The notes: generated by a model from the sequence alone, not told the origin. A stretch of 34,025 nucleotides of DNA from Burkholderia sp. L27(2015) (GCF_009765705.1 NZ_LMUX01000027.1:1268-35292); one strand, 5' to 3'; numbered from the stretch's first letter, positions 22,504 through 31,178 are shown. Numbers and translations: made by a program.

Positions 22504-23235
22504 TTATATCTGGCTCCCTAAAGCGTCACGAGGCGTTTCCGCCCCACCGGTGCGCAGGCTGTCGAGCGCGAGCAGCATCCGGTCTTTCCCGTAGCTCACG
22601 TGGTCGAAACTGGCGGCGTAGCAGGCCTGTGCGTCCTTGGCCGTGAGCGCCGCAAGAATCTGGCGGTGCTCACGATTGGACTCCAGCAACGCGCCGCGTT
22701 GCACGAGCCCATGGGTGCGAAACAGATGAAACTCTCTCACCAGAGCACGATACGATTTGATCAACCGGCCGTTTTCGGTCGAGCGGACAATCAAATCATG
22801 AAATTCGACGTTCAACGGATAGAACTTCGCGAAGTCGCCGCTTTCAGCGGCCAGCTCCATCTCCGCGATGAGTGCTTCGAGTTGCGCAAGGGTAGTCGCG
22901 CCGACCACCGGGCACAGTAACGACGATGCGAGGGCGGTTAGCCCAGCGCGCAAATCGTAGACCTCGACGGCGTCATCCCTGGACAACTGGCTGATGAACA
23001 CACCACGGTTGGGTACCAGATAGACCAGGCCCATTTCCGCCAACGCGCGGCACGCTTCGCGCACCGGACCGCGACTCACCATCAATTTGTCGGCGACGAG
23101 TTTTTCGTTCAATCGTTCGCCCGGCGCGAGTTCGCCCGCGAGGATCATGCCCTCGATTTCGCGTTGCACCACGCCGGTCAGCGTGTGGGCACGCAGTTCG
23201 GCAACGGTGACTCGGGATGTGTGTTCGGCTTCCAT
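22504..23235 (-). CDS. GntR-family (FCD/FadR subgroup) regulator
   Basis: Transcription factor of 243 aa. The N-terminal winged HTH (~8-80) contains REIEGMILAGELAPGERLNEKLVADKLMVSRGPVREACRALAEMGLVYLVPNRGVFIS; the C-terminal all-helical FCD ligand domain (~90-225) has EVYDLRAGLTALA, FHDLIVRSTENGRL and EHRQILAAL with candidate metal ligands Asp, His and His. The start is set at ATG 23235 (MEAEHTS); a longer frame from 23298 would run through the palindrome at 23261-23276. It lies just upstream of, and on the same strand as, the decarboxylase/Tct operon and probably represses it in the absence of substrate. Confidence 0.9.
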   Translation of the reverse strand: MEAEHTSRVTVAELRAHTLTGVVQREIEGMILAGELAPGERLNEKLVADKLMVSRGPVREACRALAEMGLVYLVPNRGVFISQLSRDDAVEVYDLRAGLTALASSLLCPVVGATTLAQLEALIAEMELAAESGDFAKFYPLNVEFHDLIVRSTENGRLIKSYRALVREFHLFRTHGLVQRGALLESNREHRQILAALTAKDAQACYAASFDHVSYGKDRMLLALDSLRTGGAETPRDALGSQI

Positions 23236-23260
23236 GGGCCCATATTTAACTGAATTATGG

Positions 23261-23276
23261 AAACTGTCAACAGTTT
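23261..23276. promoter_or_regulatory. Palindrome upstream of the GntR gene (candidate autoregulatory site)
   Basis: AAACTGT (23261-23267) and ACAGTTT (23270-23276) flank two bases to give a perfect 16-bp palindrome 25 bases upstream of the GntR start codon. FCD-type GntR proteins bind short palindromes with TGT/ACA-like arms, which matches this site. Confidence 0.6.
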
Positions 23277-23329
23277 TTCGCATGCAATCGGCCTTCAAAT
23301 ATTACCGCGCGGTAAGTTGAAGTGGATGC

Positions 23330-23431
23330 CGCAAAGGAAGAAACAGAAGGAACCAGGTGCCGAAAGGGGGCGCCGCAAAGGAAGGGGAATAGTAGGAGAA
23401 GCCGGGCGCCGAAGGGGGCGAAAAGGGGGGG
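23330..23431 (+). other. Purine-rich, G-run intergenic segment
   Basis: The plus strand is strongly purine-biased here (runs of G5, G4, G3, G5 and G7 separated by short A/G or GCC spacers). The block from 23403 to 23431 has G-runs with spacers of 7 and 6 bases and a 7-G run, which could form a G-quadruplex in plus-strand single-stranded DNA. No gene is visible. Confidence 0.6.
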
Positions 23432-23436
23432 CACCA

Positions 23437-23464
23437 CCGGCCATCGCGCACAGGCGATGGCCGG
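23437..23464 (-). terminator. Terminator of the MHS-type MFS gene
   Basis: CCGGCCATCGC (23437-23447) pairs with GCGATGGCCGG (23454-23464), an 11-bp perfect stem with a 6-base loop, 8 bases past the stop codon of the minus-strand gene. On that strand it is followed by a C-run and then TTTT, a fair intrinsic terminator. Confidence 0.75.
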
Positions 23465-23472
23465 CGTCAAAC

Positions 23473-24765
23473 TCAGACCAATACCTGCCGGCTGCGATCC
23501 TTCACCAGTAACAGCGCGCAGCAACTAATCACGGCCGCGGCCATCAGCCATAGTGCGACGGACAGCTTGTTGCCGGTGGAATTGATCAAGATAGAAACAA
23601 TGGCCGGCGTGAAGCCGCCGAAGATCGCCACGGCCAAGCCGTACGTAATGGCGATGCCGGTCGAGCGGACCTGGGTCGGAAACAATTCGGCGATCAGCGC
23701 CGACGCCGGCCCCGTGTAGAACGCCATCAGCAAGGCCAAGCCGCACTGCAGGGCGATCAGCGTGCCGCCGGTCGGATGTTGCGTCAGATACAGGAACGCG
23801 GGGTAGGGATAGATCACCATGCAGATGGCGGCCACCATCATGACCGACTTGCGGCTGTAGCGATCGGCCAGCTTACCGGCCAACGGGCACAGCATCACAA
23901 TGACGCCGACCACGAACAGCCCCAGATAGGCACTGGACTGCGGAATGCCCAAGGTCTTGAACGCGAAGGTCGGCATATAGAGCGTCACATAGGTGCTGAC
24001 GGTCCAGGCGATGACCACGCCGATTCCGATCAGAACGCTGCGCCAGTATTGCGTCACGATCGTTTTGAACGGTGCGCCGTGTGCGGCTTGTTTGGCGTGC
24101 ACCGAGAACAGCACCGGATCGGCCACGCTCTTGCGGATGTAGAAGCCGATGGGCGCAATGATGATGCCGAACACAAACGCGAGGCGCCATGCCCAGTTGT
24201 TCACCTGGTCAGCCGTAAATACCGAGGTAATGACGGTGGCCAGCAAGCCGCACAGCAGGAACGAGCCGCCCTGCGCGAGTTGCTGAAAGGCTGCGAAATA
24301 ACCGCGCCGCGCCGGGGGAGAATATTCGACCAGCATCGCCAGCGCACCGCCGATTTCGCCGCCGGCCGACACGCCCTGGATCAACCGGGCTACCACCAGC
24401 ACGATAGGCGCAGCAATGCCGATCGTGGCAAACGGCGGGCAAATCGCGATCAGCAAAGTGCCCAGCGCCATCATCAAGATGGTCAGTGTGAGCGCTGCGC
24501 GCCGACCGGCCTTGTCGGCATAGGCGCCGATCAGCGCCGCTCCGACTGGCCGGGCAAGAAAGCCGACGCCGAAGGTCACGAGCGTGGCGAGCAGCGATAT
24601 GAATTGATCCTTGCCGGGGAAGAACGACAGCGAGATTTGCACGGCGAACGTCGAATAGACGATGAAGTCGTACCACTCGAGCATATTGCCGGCACAGGCG
24701 GCCACAATCGCACGCGTGCTGGAGGCGGGGATCGCGGCATCATCGGACAGTGCAGCAGAGGTCAT
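23473..24765 (-). CDS. MFS transporter, metabolite:H+ symporter (MHS) type
   Basis: Inner-membrane carrier of 430 aa, 12 helices. MHS signatures are CAGNMLEWYDFIVYSTFAVQI in helix 1, FLARPVGAALIGAYADKAGRRAAL between helices 2 and 3, RLIQGVSAGGEIGGALAMLVEYSP, and the second-half ELFPTQVRSTGIAITYGLAVAIFGG. Relatives carry citrate, ketoglutarate, shikimate or other organic acids with protons; the exact cargo is not readable. GGAGAATTC precedes ATG 24765. It stands alone between the GntR and aldehyde dehydrogenase genes, with hairpins on both sides, so it is probably its own transcription unit. Confidence 0.9.
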   Translation of the reverse strand: MTSAALSDDAAIPASSTRAIVAACAGNMLEWYDFIVYSTFAVQISLSFFPGKDQFISLLATLVTFGVGFLARPVGAALIGAYADKAGRRAALTLTILMMALGTLLIAICPPFATIGIAAPIVLVVARLIQGVSAGGEIGGALAMLVEYSPPARRGYFAAFQQLAQGGSFLLCGLLATVITSVFTADQVNNWAWRLAFVFGIIIAPIGFYIRKSVADPVLFSVHAKQAAHGAPFKTIVTQYWRSVLIGIGVVIAWTVSTYVTLYMPTFAFKTLGIPQSSAYLGLFVVGVIVMLCPLAGKLADRYSRKSVMMVAAICMVIYPYPAFLYLTQHPTGGTLIALQCGLALLMAFYTGPASALIAELFPTQVRSTGIAITYGLAVAIFGGFTPAIVSILINSTGNKLSVALWLMAAAVISCCALLLVKDRSRQVLV

Positions 24766-24894
24766 GGGGAATTCTCCGTGTCGGGCTGTAGGCTAAGCCC
24801 GGTAAATTACACCTGGCCCGAGCGTTGCACAAATATCCAAAAAAATTGATGCGCGTTTACGCCTGTTTTACCGTTGTTTTGTCCTCGATGCGTC

Positions 24895-24925
24895 GCGGCC
24901 CACCCCGAAAGTCGGGGTGGGCCGC
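24895..24925 (-). terminator. 14-bp perfect hairpin after the aldehyde dehydrogenase gene
   Basis: GCGGCCCACCCCGA (24895-24908) pairs with TCGGGGTGGGCCGC (24912-24925) around a 3-base loop, 33 bases past the aldehyde dehydrogenase stop. No minus-strand U-tract follows; on the plus strand ACGTTTTC follows, so it may end transcription in either direction. Confidence 0.65.
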
Positions 24926-24958
24926 ACGTTTTCTCATTCCAGCTGGCTTGAGTTCGAC

Positions 24959-26470
24959 TCAGTTCAGCCGTTTTTGCTGACCATCGTCCTTGTACCAATC
25001 GACCGTGGTGCCGCTGGTATTAATCGTGACCGCGCGCGGCTCGCTGAATTGGTCGAACGATTCCATCCCGGTTTCACGGCCCACCCCGCTATTCTTGAAG
25101 CCGCCCCACGGCGATGCCGGATCGAGCCGATGGTGGTCGTTGACCCACACCATGCCGAATATCAGTTTCCCGGCAACACGGTGCGCGCGCGCCACGTCCA
25201 GCGTCCACACCGAGGCGGCCAGGCCGAACTGCGTGTCGTTGGCAATGCGCAAGGCATCGGCCTCGTCGTCGAACGGCATGATCACCGTGACCGGTCCGAA
25301 TACTTCATCCTGACCCATCTCCGACTTGGGATCGACGTCATAAAACGCGGTCGGTTCGAGATAAAAGCCTGCGTCGAGGCCGGCCGGGGCCTTCCCGCCG
25401 GTCAGCAACTTGGCGCCATCGGCGAGGCCGCGCTCCAGCATCGCTAATATGCGCTGGCGCGAGCGAGCCGAAATCACTGGCCCGAGCTGGGTGCGCGGAT
25501 CGGTTGGGTCGCCCACCCGGATCGCCGCGCTCTTGGCGCGGAATTTCTCCAGGAAGGCCGGATACATACTGCGCTGCACCAGAATGCGGGCACCGCACAC
25601 GCAGGTTTGCCCGGCGCCGATGTAGGCCGCGAACGCTGCGCCGTTGACGGCGCGCTCCAGATCCATGTCGTCGAAGATGATCACGGCGCCTTTGCCGCCC
25701 AGCTCCAGCGTGGTCAAGGCGAAATTGCGCGCGGCGGCTTCGCCTATCGTGCGGCCCACATCGGTGCCGCCCGTGAACACCACCTTCTTGATCAGCGGAT
25801 GCTGCGCGAGCGCTGCGCCCGCTTCACGGCCTTCGCCGTTCACCACACTGACCACGCCGTCCGGGACACCGGCTTCTTTCAGCAATTTAACCAATCGCAC
25901 GGTGGTCAACGGTGTCTGTTCCGAAGCCTTGATGACCACGCTGTTGCCCGTAGCAAGCGCCGGCGCCAAGCTCTTGGACAAAATCATCAGCGGATGGTTG
26001 AACGAGGTCATGAGTGCGACCACGCCCAGCGGCACGCGCTGCGTGTAGCAGAGGTAGGGGCCTTCGATCGGAATCACGTCGCTGCGGCGCGTGAGCGCCA
26101 GCGCTGCGAAGTACCGGTAGAACTGCGGCAAGCGTGCAATTTGTGCGCGCGTTTCGGTGACCGGCCGGCCGTTGTTGAGCGTCTCGAGCTTGAAGAAATT
26201 CTCGATGTCCGCTTCGAACAAATCGGCGAAACGATTCAACACGCGCGCGCGCTGGTGGATCGATTGGTCGCGCCACACGCCTTGCTGGAATGCCTCGTAG
26301 CCGCTGCGCACCGCGCGGTCCACATCCGCCGCGTCAGCCGCCGCCAGCTTGCCGATCACGGCGCCGTTGGCCGGGTTGACGATGTCCATGGTCTTGCCGC
26401 TTTGCGCGTCGACGAACTGGCCGTCGATAAAAAGCTGGGCTGAAAGAAAGCCTGAATTGATTGCGTCCAT
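24959..26470 (-). CDS. NAD(P)-dependent aldehyde dehydrogenase
   Basis: Cytoplasmic oxidoreductase of 503 aa converting an aldehyde to its carboxylic acid. Numbered from ATG 26470, catalytic residues are Asn158 (TSFNHP), Lys181 (VIKAS), Glu256 (ELGGK) and the nucleophile Cys290 (GAGQTC), with the cofactor glycines VFTGGTDVGR at 231-240. The start is placed at MDAINSGF because a 41-residue basic extension from 26593 would overlap the upstream MFS gene. A second Cys (292) follows the nucleophile. It is 19 bases downstream of the MFS gene on the same strand, so it probably oxidises an aldehyde made from the imported compound. The substrate (for example an aromatic or aliphatic semialdehyde) is unknown. 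Confidence 0.93.
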   Translation of the reverse strand: MDAINSGFLSAQLFIDGQFVDAQSGKTMDIVNPANGAVIGKLAAADAADVDRAVRSGYEAFQQGVWRDQSIHQRARVLNRFADLFEADIENFFKLETLNNGRPVTETRAQIARLPQFYRYFAALALTRRSDVIPIEGPYLCYTQRVPLGVVALMTSFNHPLMILSKSLAPALATGNSVVIKASEQTPLTTVRLVKLLKEAGVPDGVVSVVNGEGREAGAALAQHPLIKKVVFTGGTDVGRTIGEAAARNFALTTLELGGKGAVIIFDDMDLERAVNGAAFAAYIGAGQTCVCGARILVQRSMYPAFLEKFRAKSAAIRVGDPTDPRTQLGPVISARSRQRILAMLERGLADGAKLLTGGKAPAGLDAGFYLEPTAFYDVDPKSEMGQDEVFGPVTVIMPFDDEADALRIANDTQFGLAASVWTLDVARAHRVAGKLIFGMVWVNDHHRLDPASPWGGFKNSGVGRETGMESFDQFSEPRAVTINTSGTTVDWYKDDGQQKRLN

Positions 26471-26489
26471 CTTTACCTTAACTCCGGGT

Positions 26490-27875
26490 TTATTTAAGTG
26501 ACGAAAGCGGCGCGTCGCCCGCGGCGTGCGCGCCCTGGACCGGTTGCTCACCGGCTTGAATTTCTTCGAGACCGCGGCCGGTCGGCTCCACACCCAGCCA
26601 TGCCACGACCACGATCTGGACGATCAGCAGCCCGATCATCATGGCCAGTACGCCGATCACGCCGTATTGGGCAAACAGCGCCACGACGATGAACGGCGTG
26701 ACGATCGTGGCGCCACGGCCCAGCGTGTTGCATATGCCCGAAGCGCGCAGCCGCGTTTCGGTCGGGAACAGCTCCGGTACATAGATGCCGAACAGCAGCG
26801 CCACCAGCACATAGATCGGAATAACCAGCAACAGGCCGACGATAGGCAGCAGGGTTTCACTCGACACGAAGGGATAGATCGCGCCGAACACGATGGCGAG
26901 CATCGATGCGCCGATGATGGTCGGCTTGCGTCCCCAGGAGTCGGCCGTGAACGCGCCGATCGCGGACCCGACCGGGGCGCCCAGCGACATGACCAGCGCG
27001 AACGTAAACGACTTCGCGATGCTGAAGCCCTGATGAACGAAGAAGGTCGGCAGCCAGGTGACGAATCCGTATAACAGCGTGTTGATCACGATCAAGGTCA
27101 CGCACCCGACCACCATGCGCGGAAACATGGTGCGCGTGAACAGCGAAGCGAGCGCACGCGACTGCGGCACCTTGTTGAGAATCACGGGCTCGGTCAGTGT
27201 ATGCGTGAGCGCCACCTCGGTTTCGATTTTCTGCATGATCGCTTCGGCTTCCTGGTCGCGCCCGACCGCTTCGAGCCAGCGCGGCGACTCGGGCAGCGAC
27301 TTGCGCGCATACCATACGGCCAATGCGCCCAGGCCACCGAGCACGAACATCGAGCGCCAGCCGAAGCTTGGGATCAACACGAGACCGAGCAAGCCCGCCA
27401 CCGGCAGGCCGGTTACGACGAACACGGCCATCAGGCCCTGCTGGCGGCCGCGGGCTTGCGGCGGAACGAACTCGGTCATGGTCGAATAGCCGACCACGTT
27501 TTCCGCGCCCAAGCCCAGGCCCATGAAGAAGCGGCAGATGATCAGGATCGTCATGCTCGGCGCGATCGCCGCACCGAGCGACGCCAGGCCGAAGATGACC
27601 AGGTTGGACTGGTAGGTAAAGCGGCGGCCGAACCGGTCGCCGAGAAATCCGGTAATCAGCGAGCCCAGCATCATGCCGACGAAGGTCAGGGAAACGAACA
27701 GCGCGTTTTGACCCAGTGTCGAGAAGCCGCTTTTGAGCGTCGCGCCGAGCACGGTCGAGGCGACATAGATATCGAAGCCGTCGAAGAACATGCCAATGCC
27801 GATTAGCCACATGATCCGCCGGTGAAAGGCGGAAATGGGAAGACGGTCAAGTCGTGCGCCTGCATTTACCTTCAT
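26490..27875 (-). CDS. MFS transporter, carboxylate/aromatic-acid symporter type
   Basis: Inner-membrane carrier of 461 aa, 12 helices. Motifs are GIGMFFDGFDIYVAS in helix 1 (Asp pattern seen in aromatic acid:H+ symporters), GFLGDRFGRRFTYQ between helices 2 and 3, CRFFMGLGLGAENVVGYSTMTEFVP, KSLPESPRWL, and YVPELFPTETRLRASG in the second half. ATG 27875 (MKVNAG) has AAGGAGAC 7 bases upstream, preferred over 27902. It is followed after 19 bases by the aldehyde dehydrogenase gene and preceded by the enoyl-CoA hydratase-like gene across a 176-base gap with two inverted repeats, so it may have its own promoter. Confidence 0.9.
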   Translation of the reverse strand: MKVNAGARLDRLPISAFHRRIMWLIGIGMFFDGFDIYVASTVLGATLKSGFSTLGQNALFVSLTFVGMMLGSLITGFLGDRFGRRFTYQSNLVIFGLASLGAAIAPSMTILIICRFFMGLGLGAENVVGYSTMTEFVPPQARGRQQGLMAVFVVTGLPVAGLLGLVLIPSFGWRSMFVLGGLGALAVWYARKSLPESPRWLEAVGRDQEAEAIMQKIETEVALTHTLTEPVILNKVPQSRALASLFTRTMFPRMVVGCVTLIVINTLLYGFVTWLPTFFVHQGFSIAKSFTFALVMSLGAPVGSAIGAFTADSWGRKPTIIGASMLAIVFGAIYPFVSSETLLPIVGLLLVIPIYVLVALLFGIYVPELFPTETRLRASGICNTLGRGATIVTPFIVVALFAQYGVIGVLAMMIGLLIVQIVVVAWLGVEPTGRGLEEIQAGEQPVQGAHAAGDAPLSSLK

Positions 27876-27906
27876 ATTGGTCTCCTTGATTCGGGCCGCC
27901 ACTTAA

Positions 27907-27965
27907 GGTGCACCAAACTCAGTGCACCCAACCGCACCGCACATCAGTGCGCGCTGTGCGCACTG
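27907..27965. promoter_or_regulatory. Two inverted repeats upstream of the MFS/aldehyde dehydrogenase genes
   Basis: GGTGCAC (27907-27913) with GTGCACC (27922-27928), and CAGTGCGC (27945-27952) with GCGCACTG (27958-27965), are perfect inverted repeats sharing an AGTGC core. They lie 32-90 bases upstream of the MFS start codon; candidate operator or attenuator, also a possible 3' hairpin for the upstream gene. Confidence 0.5.
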
Positions 27966-28051
27966 CGCGTTCGATGGCTGGGCCCGTATTGCCGTATGCG
28001 GCTTTTTATTCTGTTTGAGTCGATCCGTTTGTTCTGGCTGGCTATCTCACT

Positions 28052-28783
28052 CTAGCGGCTTTGCATCAGCCGCAAGGTGTTGACGGTGAGCATTTCGGTT
28101 GCCAAGCGGAAATTCTGTTCCAGCGAGTTTTCTTGCGCGAGTTGGAAGAACCGCTTGCAGTTGCGTGCACCGTCCACGTCGAGCTGCAACACGCGCGCGC
28201 TCAGCGCATCGGCGCGCGCGCCCAGCGCGTGCGGCGCGCAGACTTCCGAGATCAGGCCGAATTGCAGGGCCTGTTCAGGCGCGATCGCGTCACCGAACAA
28301 CACTAGGGGAAAAGCGGCTTTCGGCAAGGCATAATCGCCGAGATACGCCATGATGGCCGCGGGTGGCAAGCCCTTGCGCATTTCCGGAAACGCCAGTTCG
28401 GCGCTGCTGGAGACCAGCGCGAAATCGCATAGAATCGCCAACCCGAAGCCGAAACCGTGCGCGTTGCCTTGGACTTCGGCGATGGTAATCAGCGGCGAGG
28501 CACGCAGCATGCGCTTGAATTCGATCAGGCGACTGACTTCTGCGTGAACCGAGGCGGCATCGCGGCCGGCGCGTTCGCGCCCGGTGCAGAACACCTCGCC
28601 TAGCGCGCGGATGCGCAGCACGCGGGCGGTCGGCGTCAATGCTTCCTGCCGCAGTACGGCCAGCATGGCGTCGAACATCGCACCGTTGATTTCGTTGCCG
28701 TGGGCGAGATTGTTGAGCGTGAAGCTCAGTATTTCGCCCTCGCGTTCGATCAGAACGGGGGACGGCTGGGACGTGTTGTGCAT
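28052..28783 (-). CDS. Enoyl-CoA hydratase/isomerase-family (crotonase) protein
   Basis: Cytoplasmic acyl-CoA enzyme of 243 aa, slightly shorter than typical hydratases (~260). The crotonase oxyanion region reads ITIAEVQGNAHGFGFGLAILCDFALVS, followed by ELAFPEMRKGLPPAA. Of the two catalytic Glu of classical hydratases, the first (in the GGGCE motif) is Gly here, the second (FPEM) is kept, so simple hydration is uncertain; isomerase, dehalogenase or lyase chemistry such as that of hydroxycinnamoyl-CoA hydratase-lyase, which also relies on the second Glu, is possible. It is divergent from a GntR regulator and upstream of MFS and aldehyde dehydrogenase genes on the same strand. Confidence 0.88.
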   Translation of the reverse strand: MHNTSQPSPVLIEREGEILSFTLNNLAHGNEINGAMFDAMLAVLRQEALTPTARVLRIRALGEVFCTGRERAGRDAASVHAEVSRLIEFKRMLRASPLITIAEVQGNAHGFGFGLAILCDFALVSSSAELAFPEMRKGLPPAAIMAYLGDYALPKAAFPLVLFGDAIAPEQALQFGLISEVCAPHALGARADALSARVLQLDVDGARNCKRFFQLAQENSLEQNFRLATEMLTVNTLRLMQSR

Positions 28784-28806
28784 GAAATAGGCCTATGAGA
28801 GAATCG

Positions 28807-28832
28807 CTGTATACAGGGTATTCACAGAATAC
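28807..28832. promoter_or_regulatory. GTATAC-type operator pair in the crotonase/GntR divergent gap
   Basis: CTGTATACAG (28807-28816) is a perfect 10-bp palindrome, and GTATTC/GAATAC (28818-28823 and 28827-28832) a second, adjoining inverted repeat. They sit between the crotonase start (28783) and the GntR ATG (28843). TGTATACA-like palindromes are typical targets of FCD-domain GntR proteins, so autoregulation and control of the divergent gene are likely. Confidence 0.75.
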
Positions 28833-28842
28833 GAGGATGTCA

Positions 28843-29628
28843 ATGAAAGACAATACGGAGTTACAAATCGAGCCGCCGGTGGCCGCGCCGGCGCGCGAGC
28901 CGCTCGATGGCGCGCCTTATCTGCCGCGTCTGCAATCGATCGCGGCGCGTTATCACGCGCAAATGCGGTTCGACGTGGCAGCGGCGGACTCGTTGAGCGA
29001 CGGCGTCGTGGTGCCGACCTTGCGCGAAGCGATCGTCGAAGGGCTGCTGCCGCCCGGTAGCCGTCTCTCGGAGGTGCTGCTCGCCAAGCAGCTCAACGTC
29101 AGCCGCACACCCATGCGCGAGGCGTTTTCTTTGTTGGAACGCGAGGGGCTGGTGACCGTGGTGACGCGCGTTGGCGCTTTCGTGCGCGCGGTCAGCGCAC
29201 GCGATGTCGACGAGATCTATACGGTGCGCGCCGCGCTGGAAAGCCTGGCGGTGACCCTGGCCGCGGGCAAACTGACGGCGCTGGGGCGTGCGCAACTCGA
29301 TGAAGTGGTGCTGGCCATGGAGCAATGCGTGGAGGCGGACGACCCGGTCGCCTATGTCGAACAACTCGACCGCTTTTATATGATCGTGATGACGCTGGCC
29401 GACAATGTCACGCTGCAGCATACGCACGCGGGTTTGCTGGGCCCGGTGCGGCGCTTGCGCCGGATCGCGATGGCACGCGGTGGGCGCATGCGGGCATCGC
29501 TGGACCAGACGCTCAAGATCAAGGCGGCCATGTTGGTGGGCGATCCGCGGGCGGCCGATTTGATGCGCGAGCAACTCGCCGCAGCCTGCCAGGCCGCGAA
29601 GGATGTGCTGAACACCTTGTCGGTTTGA
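28843..29628 (+). CDS. GntR-family (FCD subgroup) regulator
   Basis: Transcription factor of 261 aa. After a ~40-residue variable N-terminus, the winged HTH (~45-110) reads TLREAIVEGLLPPGSRLSEVLLAKQLNVSRTPMREAFSLLEREGLVTVV, followed by an all-helical FCD domain (VDEIYTVRAALESLAVTLAAGKL, then YVEQLDRFYMIVMTLADN). The FCD metal-binding His residues are less obvious than in its paralogue at 22504. The start is ATG 28843, 6 bases after GAGG (28833-28836); ATGs at 28795 and 28837 are less well placed and the first would run through the operator palindromes. It is the likely regulator of the divergent crotonase gene and possibly the MFS/aldehyde dehydrogenase genes. Confidence 0.9.
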   Translation: MKDNTELQIEPPVAAPAREPLDGAPYLPRLQSIAARYHAQMRFDVAAADSLSDGVVVPTLREAIVEGLLPPGSRLSEVLLAKQLNVSRTPMREAFSLLEREGLVTVVTRVGAFVRAVSARDVDEIYTVRAALESLAVTLAAGKLTALGRAQLDEVVLAMEQCVEADDPVAYVEQLDRFYMIVMTLADNVTLQHTHAGLLGPVRRLRRIAMARGGRMRASLDQTLKIKAAMLVGDPRAADLMREQLAAACQAAKDVLNTLSV

Positions 29629-29641
29629 GCATGCCATTTAC

Positions 29642-29696
29642 CCTGCCATGACGCGGCCGCCAGCCTGCCATCGCCCTGCCACTCACTTGCCATGAC
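29642..29696. repeat. Degenerate 11-bp intergenic tandem repeat
   Basis: Five 11-base units from 29642 (four with C[CT]TGCCA, one degenerate GCGGCCGCCAG) lie between the GntR stop and the fumarase promoter region. The core TGCCA is the complement of the TGGCA word in the 14-bp repeat at 11315-11384. Confidence 0.55.
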
Positions 29697-29771
29697 GACG
29701 TCTGCGAGGCGGCGGGCACGCCGTTCCCCTATACTTTGGGTTTACCGTAATTTCGTCTGGGGAGCTTTTAC

Positions 29772-31178
29772 ATGAACGCAGCTGGCACGCGTCGCGAATC
29801 GGATTCGATGGGCAGTATCGATGTCCCGGCGGATCACTATTGGGGCGCACAAACGCAGCGCTCGATCGAGAATTTTCCTATCGGCATAGCGCGCTTTCGC
29901 TGGCAACCGCCGGTCATTCGGGCGCTCGGTATCCTTAAACTGGCGGCGGCGCGTGCCAATGCGGAGCTTGGCGAATTGCCGGCCGAAGTGGCACAACTGA
30001 TCGAGCGCGCTGCGCGTGAAGTCAGCGACGGCAAGCTCAACGACGAGTTTCCGCTGGTGGTGTTCCAGACCGGTTCTGGCACCCAGTCGAACATGAACGC
30101 CAACGAAGTGATCTCCAACCGGGCAATCGACCTGGCCGGCGGCACGATGGGTAGCAAGCAGCCGGTTCATCCCAACGATCACGTCAATCGCGGCCAGTCG
30201 TCCAACGACACGTTTCCGACCGCGATGCATATCGCCGTGGCCGAGCAACTGCATCAACGCCTGTTTCCCGCGGTGACTCGCCTGCGCGACACGCTGGCTG
30301 CCAAGGCGCAGGCTTATCAAGGCATCGTCAAGACGGGCCGCACGCACTTGCAGGACGCTACGCCAATCACGCTAGGGCAAGAAATCGGCGCTTGGGTCGC
30401 GCAACTCGAATTCGGTTTGGCCACGGTGAACCAGGCGCTGCCGGGCATTTACGATCTAGCGATCGGCGGCACGGCAGTTGGCACCGGCTTGAATTCGCAC
30501 CCGGAATTCGGCGATCGCGCCGCGCATCAGATTGCCGAATTGACCGGTCATCCGTTTCGCGCCGCACCCAATAAATTCTTCGCGCTGGCCGCACACGACG
30601 CGCTGGTGAACGTGTCGGCCAGCCTGCGCACGCTCGCCGGCGGCCTGATGAAGCTGGCCAATGACGTGCGCTGGCTCGCGAGCGGCCCGCGCTGCGGGAT
30701 CGGCGAATTGACCATTCCTGAGAACGAGCCGGGCTCGTCGATCATGCCGGGCAAGGTCAACCCGACGCAATGCGAAGCGCTCACCATGGTGTGCGTGCAG
30801 GTGTTCGGCAACGACGCGGCGGTCGCGTTCGCCGGCACGCAGGGCAATTTCCAGCTCAATGTCTATAAGCCGGTGATGGTCCATAACGTGCTGGAAAGCA
30901 TCGAATTGATTGCCGATGCATGCGGGGCGTTCAACGATCATTGCGCTGTGGGCATCGAGCCCAACCTGCCGAAGATAGACGAGAATCTGGCGAAAAACCT
31001 GATGCTGGTAACGGCGTTGAACCGTCATATCGGCTATGACAAGGCCGCCAAGATCGCCAAGAAAGCGCATCACGAAGGCACCACGTTGCGCGAGGCGGCG
31101 CTTGAATTGGGCTATGTGCCGCCTGAGCGCTACGATGAATGGCTCTCGCCGATTTCCATGACCAAACCGAGCGTTTGA
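29772..31178 (+). CDS. fumC: Class II fumarate hydratase
   Basis: Cytoplasmic TCA-cycle enzyme interconverting fumarate and malate; iron-independent homotetramer. 468 aa, standard length. The signatures are [19 protein letters not shown] (~97-115), [17 protein letters not shown] with the catalytic-region His at ~190, and the superfamily signature [11 protein letters not shown] (~320-330) with the Ser now considered the base. The N-terminal [23 protein letters not shown] is typical FumC. GGGGAGC lies 8 bases upstream of ATG. It is followed by its own terminator and appears to be a single-gene unit, unrelated to the catabolic cluster to its left. Confidence 0.96.
   Translation: MNAAGTRRESDSMGSIDVPADHYWGAQTQRSIENFPIGIARFRWQPPVIRALGILKLAAARANAELGELPAEVAQLIERAAREVSDGKLNDEFPLVVFQTGSGTQSNMNANEVISNRAIDLAGGTMGSKQPVHPNDHVNRGQSSNDTFPTAMHIAVAEQLHQRLFPAVTRLRDTLAAKAQAYQGIVKTGRTHLQDATPITLGQEIGAWVAQLEFGLATVNQALPGIYDLAIGGTAVGTGLNSHPEFGDRAAHQIAELTGHPFRAAPNKFFALAAHDALVNVSASLRTLAGGLMKLANDVRWLASGPRCGIGELTIPENEPGSSIMPGKVNPTQCEALTMVCVQVFGNDAAVAFAGTQGNFQLNVYKPVMVHNVLESIELIADACGAFNDHCAVGIEPNLPKIDENLAKNLMLVTALNRHIGYDKAAKIAKKAHHEGTTLREAALELGYVPPERYDEWLSPISMTKPSV

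Noticed and set aside
26471-26593. 41-residue N-terminal extension of the aldehyde dehydrogenase
   Set aside because: It is Arg/Pro-rich, overlaps the end of the MFS gene and precedes a normal family start.
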